Source: Sporosarcina ureae
GTDB lineage: Bacteria > Bacillota > Bacilli > Bacillales_A > Planococcaceae
Length of the DNA stretch: 64,000 nucleotides
Direction: 5' to 3'
Assembly (NCBI RefSeq): GCF_002109325.1
Contig: NZ_CP015348.1
Location: forward strand, 523,501-587,500
Part shown: positions 17,343 to 27,353 of the stretch, in pieces
Layout: each line of letters starts with the position of its first letter
How positions within the stretch are numbered: the first letter of the stretch is position 1
Notes under the pieces: model-generated
What the model was told of the DNA's origin: nothing
What the model saw: only the letters and a program-made list of their open reading frames with translations
Database searches by the model: none
Translations under genes and position numbers: made by a program

Positions 17343-18326
17343 TTAACCAAATACACTTGTACTGTGCAATGGTTGTACTTTCGCTTTAGGATCCAAGAAC
17401 GCTTTCGCGTGGCTTATGGCAACCGGCGCTTCACCCATACCTACCGCAATTAATTTTACTTTGCCGTCGTATGTAGTTACATCACCTGCAGCATAAATAC
17501 CTTCAATATTCGTTTCCATGCGAGAGTTTACTTTAATGGAATTACGCTCCATATCTAATCCCCAGTCCTTTAATGGTCCTAGAGAAGAAATATTACCGTA
17601 ATTGACTACGACATGATCGAATTCAAGTTCTTTTACACTGCCGTCTTTTTCTTTCAGAATTACTTTGTCCATTTTATCTCCGTCACCTTGTAACTCACTT
17701 ACAGCATGTGAAGTTAACACGTTGACACTAGAATTGTGCAATTGATTGACACTTGTTTCATGTGCAGTGAAACGTTCTCTTCGGTGAACAAGTGTTACTT
17801 GGCTTGCGATATCTTCAAGCATTAATGCCCAGTCAAGCGCAGAGTCTCCTCCACCACAAACACAGATATTCTGGTCTTTAAACAAAGACAAGTCTTTGAT
17901 ACCGTAGTGCAATGTTTTACCTTCAAAAATAGGTTCTTCTTTCAATCCAATTTTACGCGGTTGAAAAGCACCTATACCTGCCGTCAATAAAATAGTACGT
18001 GTTAAATGTTGTCCTTTGTCTGTCGTCAGAACAAAATGATCGTCTTTCTTCTCGATAGACAATGCAGCCTCACCTAAACAAATTTCAGGTTTTGCATAGT
18101 GTGCTTGTGTAACGAGGTTAGACACTAAGTCTTTCGCCAAAATTTTAGGGAACCCGCCAACGTCATAAATGTACTTATCAGGATATAGTTCGATCAATTG
18201 GCCGCCAAGTTGTGGCAAGCTATCAATGATTTTAACAGACATCTCACGCATACCTGCGTAGAATGATGAAAATAATCCAGTGGGTCCGCCACCGATAATC
18301 GTAATATCCACTATTTCTTGATTCAT
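17343..18326 (-). CDS. Ferredoxin/flavodoxin-NADP(+) reductase, thioredoxin-reductase-like (YumC/YcgT type)
   Basis: 327 aa flavoprotein. FAD-binding GGGPTGLFSSFYAGMR at the N-terminus, NADPH-binding CVCGGGDSALDWAL (about residues 152-165) and the C-terminal YAAGDV FAD motif are all present. It lacks the CxxC redox pair of true thioredoxin reductases, placing it in the bacillary FNR type. Transfers electrons between NADPH and ferredoxin or flavodoxin in the cytoplasm. AGGAG lies just before the ATG. Single-gene unit. Confidence 0.9.
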   Translation of the reverse strand: MNQEIVDITIIGGGPTGLFSSFYAGMREMSVKIIDSLPQLGGQLIELYPDKYIYDVGGFPKILAKDLVSNLVTQAHYAKPEICLGEAALSIEKKDDHFVLTTDKGQHLTRTILLTAGIGAFQPRKIGLKEEPIFEGKTLHYGIKDLSLFKDQNICVCGGGDSALDWALMLEDIASQVTLVHRRERFTAHETSVNQLHNSSVNVLTSHAVSELQGDGDKMDKVILKEKDGSVKELEFDHVVVNYGNISSLGPLKDWGLDMERNSIKVNSRMETNIEGIYAAGDVTTYDGKVKLIAVGMGEAPVAISHAKAFLDPKAKVQPLHSTSVFG

Positions 18327-18435
18327 CTAAAACACTCCTATATTTAATTCTTTAATGAGAAGCTATTGGGGTGCACCATTTATATTTCTCTAGTACATTA
18401 TCCTCTATTTTAAAAAGAATAACATCTATTTTGTA

Positions 18436-18723
18436 TTAGACTGCTGGGAAAATTTCTGCACAATATTGCTCTGCTGCGGCTTGTTCTTCTTCGTCCCATT
18501 CTACATCAAATGGACTTTCCGTTGCCAATTCATAAAAATGGTACGTTAACATCTTTCGCTGGCCATCTTTCACAGAATATAGCATACGTAAGCCGGTACC
18601 TTCTTCATTGAACAGTTCATCTTCTTCATCGAACTTAACTGTCAAAAGAAATTCGTAGCGCTGACCATCGATTATACCTGTTGGATCGACCAATTCTTCC
18701 ACTTTACCATTTACTATTTGCAT
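18436..18723 (-). CDS. Small acidic DUF6509-like protein
   Basis: 95 aa, strongly acidic, no membrane segment or signal. N-terminal VEELVDPTGIIDGQRYEF resembles small proteins annotated DUF6509 in Bacillales (recognition from memory, moderate). GAAGGAG lies 7 nt before the ATG. Stands alone between a ferredoxin reductase and a peptidase gene. No function is known. Confidence 0.65.
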   Translation of the reverse strand: MQIVNGKVEELVDPTGIIDGQRYEFLLTVKFDEEDELFNEEGTGLRMLYSVKDGQRKMLTYHFYELATESPFDVEWDEEEQAAAEQYCAEIFPAV

Positions 18724-18893
18724 TAAATTTCTCCTTCTTCCCGCTCACTAAGAGTTTACTCTCTCTATCCTACATCATTTCATAAGTTCGTGGCAATTTA
18801 TGTACGTCTTTTCCGGTAAATAGTTTGCTTTTCTATTACTGTTACCGGAAAATGAAGAGATAGTCACACTATATGCAAACTAGGAGGACTACA

Positions 18894-20585
18894 ATGCTTA
18901 CTTTTGAAGATTATGAGTACACTCGCCCGAGTATCGAAAAACTACAAACTGAATTCAAAACAGCACTTACCCAATTTGAGCAATCCAGCTCATTTGAAGA
19001 TCAATCCAAAATTATTGAGCACATTAACCAGTTGACAAGTGATTACAGTACACAAGAAAACATTATGTATATCCGATCTTCCATTGATACGAATGACATA
19101 TTTTATCAAGATGAGCGGGATTATTTTGATGAGATCGGCCCTCAATTCCAAGCTTTGCAAAGCGATTATTATAAATCCTTGATCGCCTCTCCTTTCCGTT
19201 CTCAGCTCGAGGATAAATGGGGAGCCCAGTTATTCCATCTTGCTGAAAATGCTATTCGATCCTATTCAGATGAAGTCTTACCCCTCTTGCAAGATGAGAA
19301 TAAGTTGATCTCCGAGTATTCCAAACTCGTGGCTTCAGCTCAAATTCCGTTTCAAGGTGAAACGCTGACATTAGCTCAACTCGGTCCATTTAAGGAATCA
19401 CTTGATCGTGCCGTAAGAAAAGATGCGATGAATGCTACTGCCGATTTCTTTGCATCACATGAAGAAAAATTCGACGAAATTTTTGATCGTCTTGTAGCAG
19501 TACGTCATAAAATCGCTACTGCACTTGGATTTACAAACTTTACTGAATTAGGTTACATTCGCATGGACAGGATTGGCTATGATACGGATATGGTAGAAGA
19601 TTTCCGTAAACAAATTCGGATGCATGTTGTACCATTGACCGAGAAAATACGTGGTATGCAAAGCAGACGAATTGGTATTTCTCAAATGAAGTTTTATGAT
19701 GAACCTTTGCAGTATCCTGAAGGAAATCCAAAACCAAAAGGTACGCCTGAATGGATTATAGAAAACGGACAGAAAATGTATTCCGAGTTGTCCCGTGAGA
19801 CCGGGCGCTTCTTTGACTATATGAAGCGTAAAAACCTTTTGGATTTGGTCGCGAAAAAAGGGAAAGAAGCTGGTGGTTATTGTACTTTTATCGATAACTA
19901 CGACTCCCCATTCATATTTTCAAACTTTAATGGAACGTCGGGTGATATTGACGTCTTGACCCATGAAGCAGGTCACGCATTTCAAGTTTACTCAAGCCGT
20001 TCGATCGGAATACCTGAATATATTTGGCCGACAACTGAAGCAGCGGAAATTCATTCCATGAGTATGGAGTTCTTTACGTGGTTCTGGATGGATCGTTTCT
20101 TCGGTACTGATGCAGACCGTTATCGCTATGCACACTTACTTGAAGGTGTACTATTTTTACCATATGGTGTGGCAGTAGATGAGTTTCAACAGCGCATCTA
20201 CGATCACCCTGAACTGACACCTGCTGAACGTAAGGCAGTATGGAAAGATTTGGAGGCCACCTATTTACCTAAACGGGATTATGATGGACATCCCTATCTA
20301 GAACAAGGTGGTTTTTGGCAGAGACAAGGTCATATATACGAAGTACCGTTTTATTATATTGATTATGCTTTTGCACAAATCTGTGCTTTTCAATTTTGGC
20401 AACGTTCATTGGAAGACTTTGATGACGCGTGGTCAGACTACTTGGCGTTATGTCAATTAGGAGGAAGTAAATCATTTCTGGAACTTGTAGAGACCGCCCA
20501 TCTGAAATCCCCTTTTGAAGAAGGAACTATTGAATCCATTATGGATTTCATCAGTAAATGGATGGTCGATCATAAGATTTATTAA
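18894..20585 (+). CDS. M3 family oligoendopeptidase
   Basis: 563 aa zinc metallopeptidase of the thimet/PepF family, probably cytoplasmic and acting on short peptides. The zinc motif HEAGHAFQVY lies at about residues 364-373, with the third ligand glutamate expected in the following helix (TTEAAEIHSMSMEFF). TAGGAGGA lies 8-9 nt before the chosen ATG; a seven-codon upstream extension is rejected. It resembles the M3 subgroup distinct from classical PepF. Monocistronic. Confidence 0.9.
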   Translation: MLTFEDYEYTRPSIEKLQTEFKTALTQFEQSSSFEDQSKIIEHINQLTSDYSTQENIMYIRSSIDTNDIFYQDERDYFDEIGPQFQALQSDYYKSLIASPFRSQLEDKWGAQLFHLAENAIRSYSDEVLPLLQDENKLISEYSKLVASAQIPFQGETLTLAQLGPFKESLDRAVRKDAMNATADFFASHEEKFDEIFDRLVAVRHKIATALGFTNFTELGYIRMDRIGYDTDMVEDFRKQIRMHVVPLTEKIRGMQSRRIGISQMKFYDEPLQYPEGNPKPKGTPEWIIENGQKMYSELSRETGRFFDYMKRKNLLDLVAKKGKEAGGYCTFIDNYDSPFIFSNFNGTSGDIDVLTHEAGHAFQVYSSRSIGIPEYIWPTTEAAEIHSMSMEFFTWFWMDRFFGTDADRYRYAHLLEGVLFLPYGVAVDEFQQRIYDHPELTPAERKAVWKDLEATYLPKRDYDGHPYLEQGGFWQRQGHIYEVPFYYIDYAFAQICAFQFWQRSLEDFDDAWSDYLALCQLGGSKSFLELVETAHLKSPFEEGTIESIMDFISKWMVDHKIY

Positions 20586-20596
20586 TCCAAGAACAT

Positions 20597-20650
20597 AAAA
20601 GAGGATGTAACAGAATGTCATAATACTGACGTCTGTACATCCTCTTTTTT
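20597..20650 (+). terminator. Shared terminator between convergent peptidase and GGDEF genes
   Basis: AGAGGATGTAaCAGA pairs with TCTGtACATCCTCT, with T runs usable in both directions (TTTTTT on plus, TTTT on minus). Confidence 0.8.
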
Positions 20651-22130
20651 ATAATTCATTCGAGTCATATAAGGAATATTGATCTTTACCTTTTTTCTTC
20701 GATTGATACAACGCCAAATCGGCTTTACGATAAAGTGTATGAATGGTATCTTTCTTCTTCGCCACAGCAATCCCAATACTGATAGATAATTCAATGCCTT
20801 CCGTTTCCAAATAGCTAAACGACTCTCTCATCGTTTCTAGCATACTATTTGCACGCTCTATGACGTGGTCATCGGACATACGTGAAAACAACACGACAAA
20901 TTCATCGCCGCCAATTCGAGCAGCTAAATGATCTTTCCCACTTTCCTTATCAATAATATTCGCGGCTCGCACTAATAATTTATCGCCTTCTCCATGTCCT
21001 AATATGTCATTTACAGATTTAAAGTTATCTAAATCAATAATCATAAACTGTAGTGGACCTTTTTTCTGGCGAAGCCACTCTACTGCCGTATCGTCAAAAG
21101 CAGCACGGTTTTTTAATCCCGTAAGCGCATCATGGAATGCCAAATGGACAGGTCTTGCAATCATTCTCGCAAGAATAATCGACATGACTATAGTAGTAAA
21201 TGCAATGAAGGCCGTTTGAAATAGAAACTGATTACGATAGGATGTCAGCACGCTAGAGAATGGAACATCATAGTACGCAATTTCTACTACACGATTCGTA
21301 GAAAGTCCAGGCACTGTATCCGCTTTATAGGGTATGTACCGATAGGTTATAGTTTGACCGTTCTCTTTTACTGTTATCTCTTCTTTTTTTAAATTTTTAT
21401 AAGCAGCTGTAAAAATTGGTTTTCTGGAAGGATTGATTTCTTTTTCCTTACCGGTTCCTCGATCTCCAAGTAGTAGACCTAAGTAGTTGTATAGTTTAAT
21501 GGATTTTATTTGATCATTTTCATTTTCTAATTTGTGCATCGTATCTAGAAAGTTGAATTCTTTAAACACAAGTTTATCTTCCAATAGATATCCCAGTTCA
21601 ATTATATAATTCCGATCAGGGGTGGGCATATAGCTAAACTTTTTAAATCCACCTGTGTTCTGTTGAACATCGAGTGCATCATGCGCGAATACCCCTAGTT
21701 TCCTACGCTCAGTTACTAGTGAACTGAATTTTGAACAACATAAATTAAAATCCAGTCCTATATCCGGTTTATAACTACTTTCAATCACTACATTGTTTTT
21801 ATCAATTATAAAGATATCCATACCCATCTTTTTTTTCAATGCTTTATAATCCCATGTTGAAAAATCAGGTTGTTTTTCATACAATTCAAGTAGATCTTGG
21901 GAATACTCTCTCATATCCCTCTCTCGTTCAACGTCTAAAACATTATATACTTTATCAATAGTTGCAAGACTCGTAATGATCTCATCTTCTGCCACCTGAA
22001 TTTGCATTTCCAAACTGGTTTCCACATTCTTTTTCAATCGAATATAGTCTGTCACGATAATAACCAATGACAAAAGCAAAGTAAATGAAATGAGGATGCC
22101 AGTTAACTTTAGACGAAAGCTTTTATCCAC
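20649..22130 (-). CDS. Membrane-anchored diguanylate cyclase (GGDEF)
   Basis: 493 aa. Two membrane helices (about residues 8-30 and 265-285) enclose an extracytoplasmic sensor region of about 230 aa; a GGDEF domain follows (about 310-490) with HDALTGLKNR at its start and intact IGGDEFVVLF. The RxxD inhibitory site five residues before GGDEF is absent, so product inhibition by c-di-GMP is not expected at that site. A GTG start is chosen because GAAGGGG lies about 10 nt upstream; a 19-codon longer frame lacks such a site. It makes c-di-GMP in response to an unknown external signal. Confidence 0.87.
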   Translation of the reverse strand: MDKSFRLKLTGILISFTLLLSLVIIVTDYIRLKKNVETSLEMQIQVAEDEIITSLATIDKVYNVLDVERERDMREYSQDLLELYEKQPDFSTWDYKALKKKMGMDIFIIDKNNVVIESSYKPDIGLDFNLCCSKFSSLVTERRKLGVFAHDALDVQQNTGGFKKFSYMPTPDRNYIIELGYLLEDKLVFKEFNFLDTMHKLENENDQIKSIKLYNYLGLLLGDRGTGKEKEINPSRKPIFTAAYKNLKKEEITVKENGQTITYRYIPYKADTVPGLSTNRVVEIAYYDVPFSSVLTSYRNQFLFQTAFIAFTTIVMSIILARMIARPVHLAFHDALTGLKNRAAFDDTAVEWLRQKKGPLQFMIIDLDNFKSVNDILGHGEGDKLLVRAANIIDKESGKDHLAARIGGDEFVVLFSRMSDDHVIERANSMLETMRESFSYLETEGIELSISIGIAVAKKKDTIHTLYRKADLALYQSKKKGKDQYSLYDSNEL

Positions 22131-22252
22131 TACATGGCACCCCTTCTCTTCAGCATTTGTACAAAACGTCAAAGAATAGTATAGCATAACAGTAGTTCAA
22201 TGGAACCTTTTTTAAAGGTATTTTTTACTTTTTCATATGACTTTTTTCAACA

Positions 22253-22280
22253 AAAAAACAAAGAGCTGAAAACTCTTTGC
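22253..22280 (-). terminator. fhs terminator
   Basis: CAAAGAG/CTCTTTG stem and seven T on the minus strand, 28 nt past the fhs stop. Confidence 0.85.
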
Positions 22281-22307
22281 TTTTCATGACATCATTTTAT
22301 TAATACA

Positions 22308-23987
22308 TCACATTAACCCTTTAGCATTACCGTCCGCATCTACATCCATATTCAGTGCGGCTGGTTTTTTTGGTAAGCCAGGCATTGTCATAATATCGCC
22401 TGTTAGACAAACTAAGAAACCCGCACCTAGTTTCGGTAAGATACTGCGTATTGTAATCGAAAAGTTTGTTGGTCGTCCCAACTTTTTCGGATCATCAGAA
22501 AATGAGTACTGAGTTTTCGCCATACAGACAGGCAACAGATCCCAGCCATTTTGTTTAATCACAGCTAAATCTTTCTTTGCTTGATCCGTAAATAATACCC
22601 CTATACCACCGTATACTTTTTGCACAATTGCTGTCAGCTTTTCCTCAACTGATTGCTCGACTTCATAAATCGGCGCGAAGTTATTTGGCTCATCCATCAC
22701 TTTCAAGACTTCTTTCGCCAATAGTTCTCCGCCTGCTCCACCGTCTAGCCATACGTCAGTTAATGCCATTCTCACTTCATTGTCTTGACACCACTTCTGA
22801 ACCTTTTGTAATTCGCTGTCAGAGTCTCCAACAAAACGATTGAGCGCTACTACAGGTTGCACTCCGAATGCCAGAATCGTCTCTATATGTTTTTCTAAAT
22901 TAACTAACCCTTTTTCTACCGCTTCACTATTCTCTGCTTTTAATTCCTGTTTCGCTACCCCGCCGTGCATTTTGAGCGCACGGATTGTCGTCACGAGAAC
23001 TACTGCATCCGGCTGAAACTTACCAATGCGCGCTTTAATGTCCATAAATTTCTCTGCACCCAGATCCGATCCGAATCCTGCTTCGGTCACAACATAGTCC
23101 GCCAGATTACGCGCTGTATTCGTCGCAATCAATGAGTTGCAACCATGTGCAATATTCGCAAATGGTCCACCATGAATTAAAGCTGGTGTGCCTTCGATTG
23201 TTTGTACGAGATTGGGTTTGAACGCATCTTTAAGAAGTAGTGTTAACGCTCCCTCAACTCCTAAATCGCGCACAGTTACTGCTTCTTTAGTATACGTATA
23301 GCCGATGACAATATCGGACAAGCGCTCTCTCAAGTCCTTTAAACTACTCGCTAGACAGAAGACTGCCATGATTTCTGATGCTACTGTAATGTCGAAGCCA
23401 TCTTCACGTGGGACACCTTGTGAAGGTCCACCTAAACCAATCGTTACATGACGCAGTGCACGGTCATTCATATCCATTACTCGTTTCCAAGTAATACGGC
23501 GAGGATCGATATTTAACACATTTCCTTGATGCAAGTGGTTATCGATCATAGCACTTAACGCATTGTTTACCGTCGTAATGGCATGAAGGTCACCAGTAAA
23601 GTGTAAATTGATATCTTCCATCGGCAATACTTGGGAGAAGCCGCCTCCTGTCGCTCCACCTTTGACACCCATTACAGGGCCCAATGAAGGTTCGCGTAAT
23701 GCGATCATGGTTTTCTTACCTAAACGTGAAAGTGCATCTCCAAGGCCAACTGTCACTGTCGATTTTCCTTCTCCGGCTGGAGTTGGACTCGTAGCAGTTA
23801 CGAGAACTACCTTAGCTTGTGAAGTTTGTCTAGGTATAAGATCTACGTTAATTTTCGCTTTGTATTTACCATACAGCTCAAGTGCATCCAATGGAATTCC
23901 TGCTCGATCCGCTATGTCTTCAATTGGTTGCATCGTTGCTTTTGAAGCGATTTCCAAATCTGTCAGTGTCTTTACTTCTTTTGTCAC
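22308..23987 (-). CDS. fhs: Formate-tetrahydrofolate ligase
   Basis: 559 aa cytoplasmic enzyme making 10-formyl-THF from formate, THF and ATP, feeding one-carbon units to purines and initiator tRNA. The ATP loop [14 protein letters not shown] (about residue 65) and [17 protein letters not shown] are diagnostic. I choose the GTG at 23987: AGAAAGG is 11 nt upstream, the right spacing for that 5' part of the Shine-Dalgarno, while the GTG three codons earlier is only 2 nt from it. The MDR gene at 24022 is upstream on the same strand, 34 nt away, so co-transcription is likely. Confidence 0.95.
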   Translation of the reverse strand: MTKEVKTLTDLEIASKATMQPIEDIADRAGIPLDALELYGKYKAKINVDLIPRQTSQAKVVLVTATSPTPAGEGKSTVTVGLGDALSRLGKKTMIALREPSLGPVMGVKGGATGGGFSQVLPMEDINLHFTGDLHAITTVNNALSAMIDNHLHQGNVLNIDPRRITWKRVMDMNDRALRHVTIGLGGPSQGVPREDGFDITVASEIMAVFCLASSLKDLRERLSDIVIGYTYTKEAVTVRDLGVEGALTLLLKDAFKPNLVQTIEGTPALIHGGPFANIAHGCNSLIATNTARNLADYVVTEAGFGSDLGAEKFMDIKARIGKFQPDAVVLVTTIRALKMHGGVAKQELKAENSEAVEKGLVNLEKHIETILAFGVQPVVALNRFVGDSDSELQKVQKWCQDNEVRMALTDVWLDGGAGGELLAKEVLKVMDEPNNFAPIYEVEQSVEEKLTAIVQKVYGGIGVLFTDQAKKDLAVIKQNGWDLLPVCMAKTQYSFSDDPKKLGRPTNFSITIRSILPKLGAGFLVCLTGDIMTMPGLPKKPAALNMDVDADGNAKGLM

Positions 23988-24021
23988 TAGTTCCACTGCC
24001 TTTCTATGCTGGTCATATAGT

Positions 24022-25005
24022 TTATTTCGTAATTTCTATAACGATTTTACCGAATTGAACGCTGTCGTCCAACTTGGTAAATGCCTCACTAGTTTTTTCA
24101 AGAGGAATTACGGAATCAATTACAGGATGGATTTGATGTTCTTCCATCAAAGTCAACATCTCGCGTAATTCTTCACGACTTCCCATCGTAGTGCCTAGTA
24201 GCGAATACTGACCATAAAAGAATTCGCGTAAGTTCAGTTCGACGGTGTCTTCTGTCGTTGCACCGAATACTACGATATGACCGCCTTTTTTAAGAATTTC
24301 AAGCGAACGATTAAATGTTGCTCTACCTACACTTTCAATCACCAAATCCACTGTTTCTTCTTTTAGTTCTGCTGGCCAATCGCTGTTCGTATCAATTGCC
24401 CTATCTGCACCGATTTTCATAGCATGATTTCTTTTTTCTTCGCTTCTTGAGGATACGATAACACGCGCTCCCATTTTCTTTGCGAATTGAATCATAAACG
24501 TTGCGACGCCACTCCCAGCTCCGGGAATAAAGACCGTTTGTCCTTCTTCTATACGACCTCTAGTCACCAATGCACGATAACCGGTAAGCCCTGATAGAGC
24601 GATGACTGCGGCTTCATTCCACGTAAGATGTGATGGCTTTTTCTCTAGCTGTTCTGAGGATATGCAAATTTTTTCAGCAAACGTACCATGATCTGGCATA
24701 CCTAGAATATCAAATTCAGTTGGTGGCGCATCGCTTTCTTTGAACCATCGAAGTGATGGATTGATAATGACTTCATCTCCAACATTCCAACCAGTTACAC
24801 CTTCACCGATTGATTCGATCGTGCCTGCGCCGTCTGAGCCTAGTGCCAATGGTTCTTTGACGTCTCCACGTCGTTTGGGTATAGCTGTATCACGTCGGTT
24901 GAGTCCTGCTGTTTTCAATGCGACAATTACTTCACCGTTTCCAGCTGAGGGATCGGCGATATCTGTATAGTGCAACTCACCATTTTCATGAACGAATGCT
25001 TTCAA
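24022..25005 (-). CDS. Zinc-type alcohol dehydrogenase-like / quinone oxidoreductase (MDR, YogA-like)
   Basis: 327 aa MDR protein. GroES-like N-terminal half with [15 protein letters not shown] and a Rossmann half with [21 protein letters not shown] (about residues 153-173). The structural-zinc cysteine cluster is missing; resembles YogA-like members. Start is TTG with AAGGAGG 9 nt upstream. Lies 34 nt upstream of fhs in the same direction; no obvious pathway link. Substrate unknown. Confidence 0.82.
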   Translation of the reverse strand: MKAFVHENGELHYTDIADPSAGNGEVIVALKTAGLNRRDTAIPKRRGDVKEPLALGSDGAGTIESIGEGVTGWNVGDEVIINPSLRWFKESDAPPTEFDILGMPDHGTFAEKICISSEQLEKKPSHLTWNEAAVIALSGLTGYRALVTRGRIEEGQTVFIPGAGSGVATFMIQFAKKMGARVIVSSRSEEKRNHAMKIGADRAIDTNSDWPAELKEETVDLVIESVGRATFNRSLEILKKGGHIVVFGATTEDTVELNLREFFYGQYSLLGTTMGSREELREMLTLMEEHQIHPVIDSVIPLEKTSEAFTKLDDSVQFGKIVIEITK

Positions 25006-25133
25006 TCAACTCATCCTCCTTGGGTTTATCTACGACTCTATCATAACGCATTTCATTCTATATTCCTACATTTCACGCTATTTGATTAATAATTATTTGG
25101 GAATAAAGGGGGTGGCTGACGGGGTGTTGGGGT

Positions 25134-25268
25134 AGGGATTTGCGCTACGGAGGGGACGCTTTCCTAGAGGGCTCGCGGTGAGCCAACCAGTCTCGTTGCT
25201 CCCTTGGTTGTCTCGCCTGTCGAGCTGATCCTCTGGGAAAGCTTCCGCCAACTGGAGCTTCTATCCCT
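25134..25268 (+). repeat. Intergenic inverted-repeat element, copy 3 (135 bp)
   Basis: Bounded by AGGGAT/ATCCCT. The left arm GACGCTTTCCTAGAGG and the reverse complement of the right arm (GAAGCTTTCCCAGAGG) agree at 14 of 16 bases. Shares GGCTCGCGGTGAGCCAACCA and GAGCTGATCC with the copy at 6151-6283, but its terminal arms differ. It occupies the 365-base gap between two gene 3'/5' ends; nothing else is seen there besides the terminator at 25333-25371. Confidence 0.82.
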
Positions 25269-25332
25269 TCGTACTGTCAAACTAATTCATTGTACTTACC
25301 TGATTTAGATTGTAAGCCTCAGATTATACAAA

Positions 25333-25371
25333 AAATAACCCTAGAAGCATACTAACTTCTAGGGTTATTTT
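25333..25371 (-). terminator. Terminator after XRE regulator gene
   Basis: AATAACCCTAGAAG/CTTCTAGGGTTATT is a 14-bp perfect stem flanked by A and T runs on both sides, so it can stop transcription from either direction. Confidence 0.9.
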
Positions 25372-25859
25372 TATAGCGTACGTCTTTTATATTTAGCAAG
25401 CTCGAGTAGTTCTAGTACATCTTTTTTTGGTAGACGGATAGCCAGCTCCATTAGCTCTTTTTCAGCTGAGCGACGTCCTTTACCGCTGCGATACTTCTCT
25501 TTGTTCACAGAGTCAATTTCTGCATATAGCTCATCAGTCTCTGTTGGCCACGTACCTGAGGTTTCGACATTCATCGTTTCACGAAGGCGATCATAGAGTG
25601 ATTCTACTGTATTACCTGTCGTTTTGATATACGGTGTAAAAGTCACCTCGCCCATGATCAATTCATCCGTGGAAACAGAGAAACGCTCTGAAATTTTAGC
25701 AATCCATGCAGCAGATGGAGCATTTTTACCGCGCTCCCAATCTTTAATTCGGCTGGCTGATGTACCAATAGCCGCGCCAAATGCCATCATTGACAGTCCA
25801 CGACGTTCTCTCAGTGCCTTTAAACGCAATCCAAAATCATCTTTACTCCATTCGTTCAA
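25371..25859 (-). CDS. XRE-family transcriptional regulator
   Basis: 162 aa. A Cro/C1-type helix-turn-helix fills residues 9-65 (LKALRERRGLSMMAFGAAIG, then TSASRIKDWERGKNAPS). The C-terminal 90 residues are charged and helical, with KRRTL at the end; I recognise no ligand domain. Its stop codon overlaps the terminator stem. Target genes unknown; neighbours (a dUTPase gene upstream on the same strand) are possible targets. Confidence 0.8.
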   Translation of the reverse strand: MNEWSKDDFGLRLKALRERRGLSMMAFGAAIGTSASRIKDWERGKNAPSAAWIAKISERFSVSTDELIMGEVTFTPYIKTTGNTVESLYDRLRETMNVETSGTWPTETDELYAEIDSVNKEKYRSGKGRRSAEKELMELAIRLPKKDVLELLELAKYKRRTL

Positions 25860-25981
25860 CGAAATACCCCCTGTATGACCTATGTTGTATTAATTTTATT
25901 ATCAAAACAGTCTCTTTGTCAATTTATTTTTATATGAAATGTCTTTTATAGCTTAATTTGTGACAAGCCTACTGTTACCGC

Positions 25982-26467
25982 TTAGTATCCGCTTCTTTGA
26001 CGAGCGTAGTTCTCTTCATTTTTATCAATATAAGCTTGAATAATTTGATCTTCGGTAAATCCAAGCGTATTCGCAAGTGCACCGTAATTCACCCATATAT
26101 TTTTATAATCTTCAAATGTTAATGAATCCAAGAATGTATAAATGGATCGACCTGTTTGAATGAATAATTGAGTCAAGTTTTGATCAGTACTTTCCCCTGC
26201 AGGCCATTCTTCCAATCCGTCAAAGTTTTTTTCGATTCCTAGAGATAATAAGAAATGAATAGAATCTACATACTCTTCTAAGATGACGTCATTAGCGGAA
26301 GGGCCTTTAGTGCTCCAGAATTTAAAACAACGGGTTTCATTAGCCAACTCAGAAAGTTCGACTACTAGTGCCAAACCTCTTTCCGTGAAAGTTTCATCCG
26401 TTTGATGATTTTTTTGTATGTATGTATCGAGCGCTCTTTGCATTTCAAATAGTTGATGTAATTTCAT
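25982..26467 (-). CDS. dUTP diphosphatase, all-alpha (type 2) NTP-pyrophosphatase fold
   Basis: 161 aa. Residues ELSELANETRCFKFW and EEYVDSIHFLLSLG supply the ExxE and ExxD metal-binding pairs of the dimeric, all-alpha dUTPase/MazG-like superfamily. Hydrolyses dUTP to dUMP, keeping uracil out of DNA and supplying dTMP synthesis. The ATG at 26467 is chosen since GGAGGGG lies 6 nt before it; the TTG frame start lies before that site. Phage-type members exist but there is no phage context here. Confidence 0.82.
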   Translation of the reverse strand: MKLHQLFEMQRALDTYIQKNHQTDETFTERGLALVVELSELANETRCFKFWSTKGPSANDVILEEYVDSIHFLLSLGIEKNFDGLEEWPAGESTDQNLTQLFIQTGRSIYTFLDSLTFEDYKNIWVNYGALANTLGFTEDQIIQAYIDKNEENYARQRSGY

Positions 26468-26561
26468 TTGAATCCCCTCCAACGTTTTGCTTTAAAATGA
26501 AACCTTCTATGCTGCTCATCCGTATAGTACAGTACTATATAATTTGCAGGAGCTGATTTCA

Positions 26562-26942
26562 TTGATTTTATTGATTCGTGTCTTCATTATAGCACTTGTC
26601 ATTTATTTATTTTATGCCGGCATTCGCTATTTGACTGATGCCAAGCGAAAGCTGGACGAAGCGTATGAAAAAGAACAATATTATTTTTATGATGACGCCA
26701 AAAATATCCGTAAAAACTTCTTCATTACGTACAAAGGTGCAATGTTTGAAGGTGAGAAGTATTTAGGCACTACACCCAATTCATTTGATGTAGTTTCCAT
26801 CTTTATTTGGGTGAAGAACGAATCCAAATTACAAGGTATGACAAAAGAAGATTTTCACTTCCTGGAATCGGAAGTCCAGACGTATTATCCATATGCCGAA
26901 ATCAATTGGAAGAATCCAATTGAACAGTTAATGAAATCCTAA
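26562..26942 (+). CDS. ysdB: YsdB-like small membrane-anchored protein
   Basis: 126 aa with one N-terminal membrane helix (about residues 3-22) and a soluble helical remainder. Matches the SigW-pathway protein YsdB of B. subtilis, whose gene also lies next to ysdA and rplT, so synteny supports the call. TTG start at 26562 has AGGAG 9 nt upstream; the longer frame start precedes that site. Function unknown beyond association with the cell-envelope stress regulon. Confidence 0.75.
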   Translation: MILLIRVFIIALVIYLFYAGIRYLTDAKRKLDEAYEKEQYYFYDDAKNIRKNFFITYKGAMFEGEKYLGTTPNSFDVVSIFIWVKNESKLQGMTKEDFHFLESEVQTYYPYAEINWKNPIEQLMKS

Positions 26943-26946
26943 TTTT

Positions 26947-26981
26947 AAGGAAATAGTTGCTCACGACTATTTCCTTTTTTT
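26947..26981 (+). terminator. Terminator between convergent ysdB and ysdA
   Basis: AAGGAAATAGT/ACTATTTCCTT-type stem with a run of seven T on plus; the arm TAAGGAAA also offers a weak reverse signal. Confidence 0.85.
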
Positions 26982-26984
26982 ATG

Positions 26985-27275
26985 TCAAAACATAACAGTA
27001 GCCGGTAATTTCACACCGTATGCTGCAAGTAAAATTACAATATCAAGTAGCATCAGAAGTAGAAATCCAATACGAAAATTGGTTTTTCTCGTTTTGTGGT
27101 GAAAGAACTGCATACCAAAGTACGCTCCTACTCCCCCACCAAGCAAAGCCAGCAACCATAGATTTCTTTCTGGTATGCGCTGCTTTTTCTTCTTAGATTG
27201 TTTTTTATCATATCCCATTGCTGCGAATGCCCAGATAGACAGGATTACCATATAAATCAATAGAGTTTGCGCCAT
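26985..27275 (-). CDS. ysdA: DUF1294 membrane protein YsdA
   Basis: 96 aa, about three hydrophobic segments. The N-terminal YMVILSIWAFAAMGYDKKQSKK and the GGGVGAYFGMQFFHHKTRK stretch are hallmarks of DUF1294. The second ATG is used: GGAGG is 10 nt upstream of it and abuts the first. Located downstream of rplT as in B. subtilis. Function unknown. Confidence 0.85.
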   Translation of the reverse strand: MAQTLLIYMVILSIWAFAAMGYDKKQSKKKKQRIPERNLWLLALLGGGVGAYFGMQFFHHKTRKTNFRIGFLLLMLLDIVILLAAYGVKLPATVMF

Positions 27276-27294
27276 TTCAGCCATTCCTCCATAC

Positions 27295-27346
27295 GAAAAA
27301 ATCCACCTTCATTTCCATATAAGAATGAAAACGAAAGTGGATTTTG
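27295..27346 (-). terminator. infC-rpmI-rplT operon terminator
   Basis: AAAATCCACtTTC stem with GAAgGTGGATTTT, six T on the minus strand, directly after rplT. Confidence 0.85.
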
Positions 27347-27353
27347 GTTCATC

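Noticed and set aside
23608..24168. 186-codon frame opposite fhs and the MDR gene
   Set aside because: Shadow frame crossing two real genes, no ribosome site.
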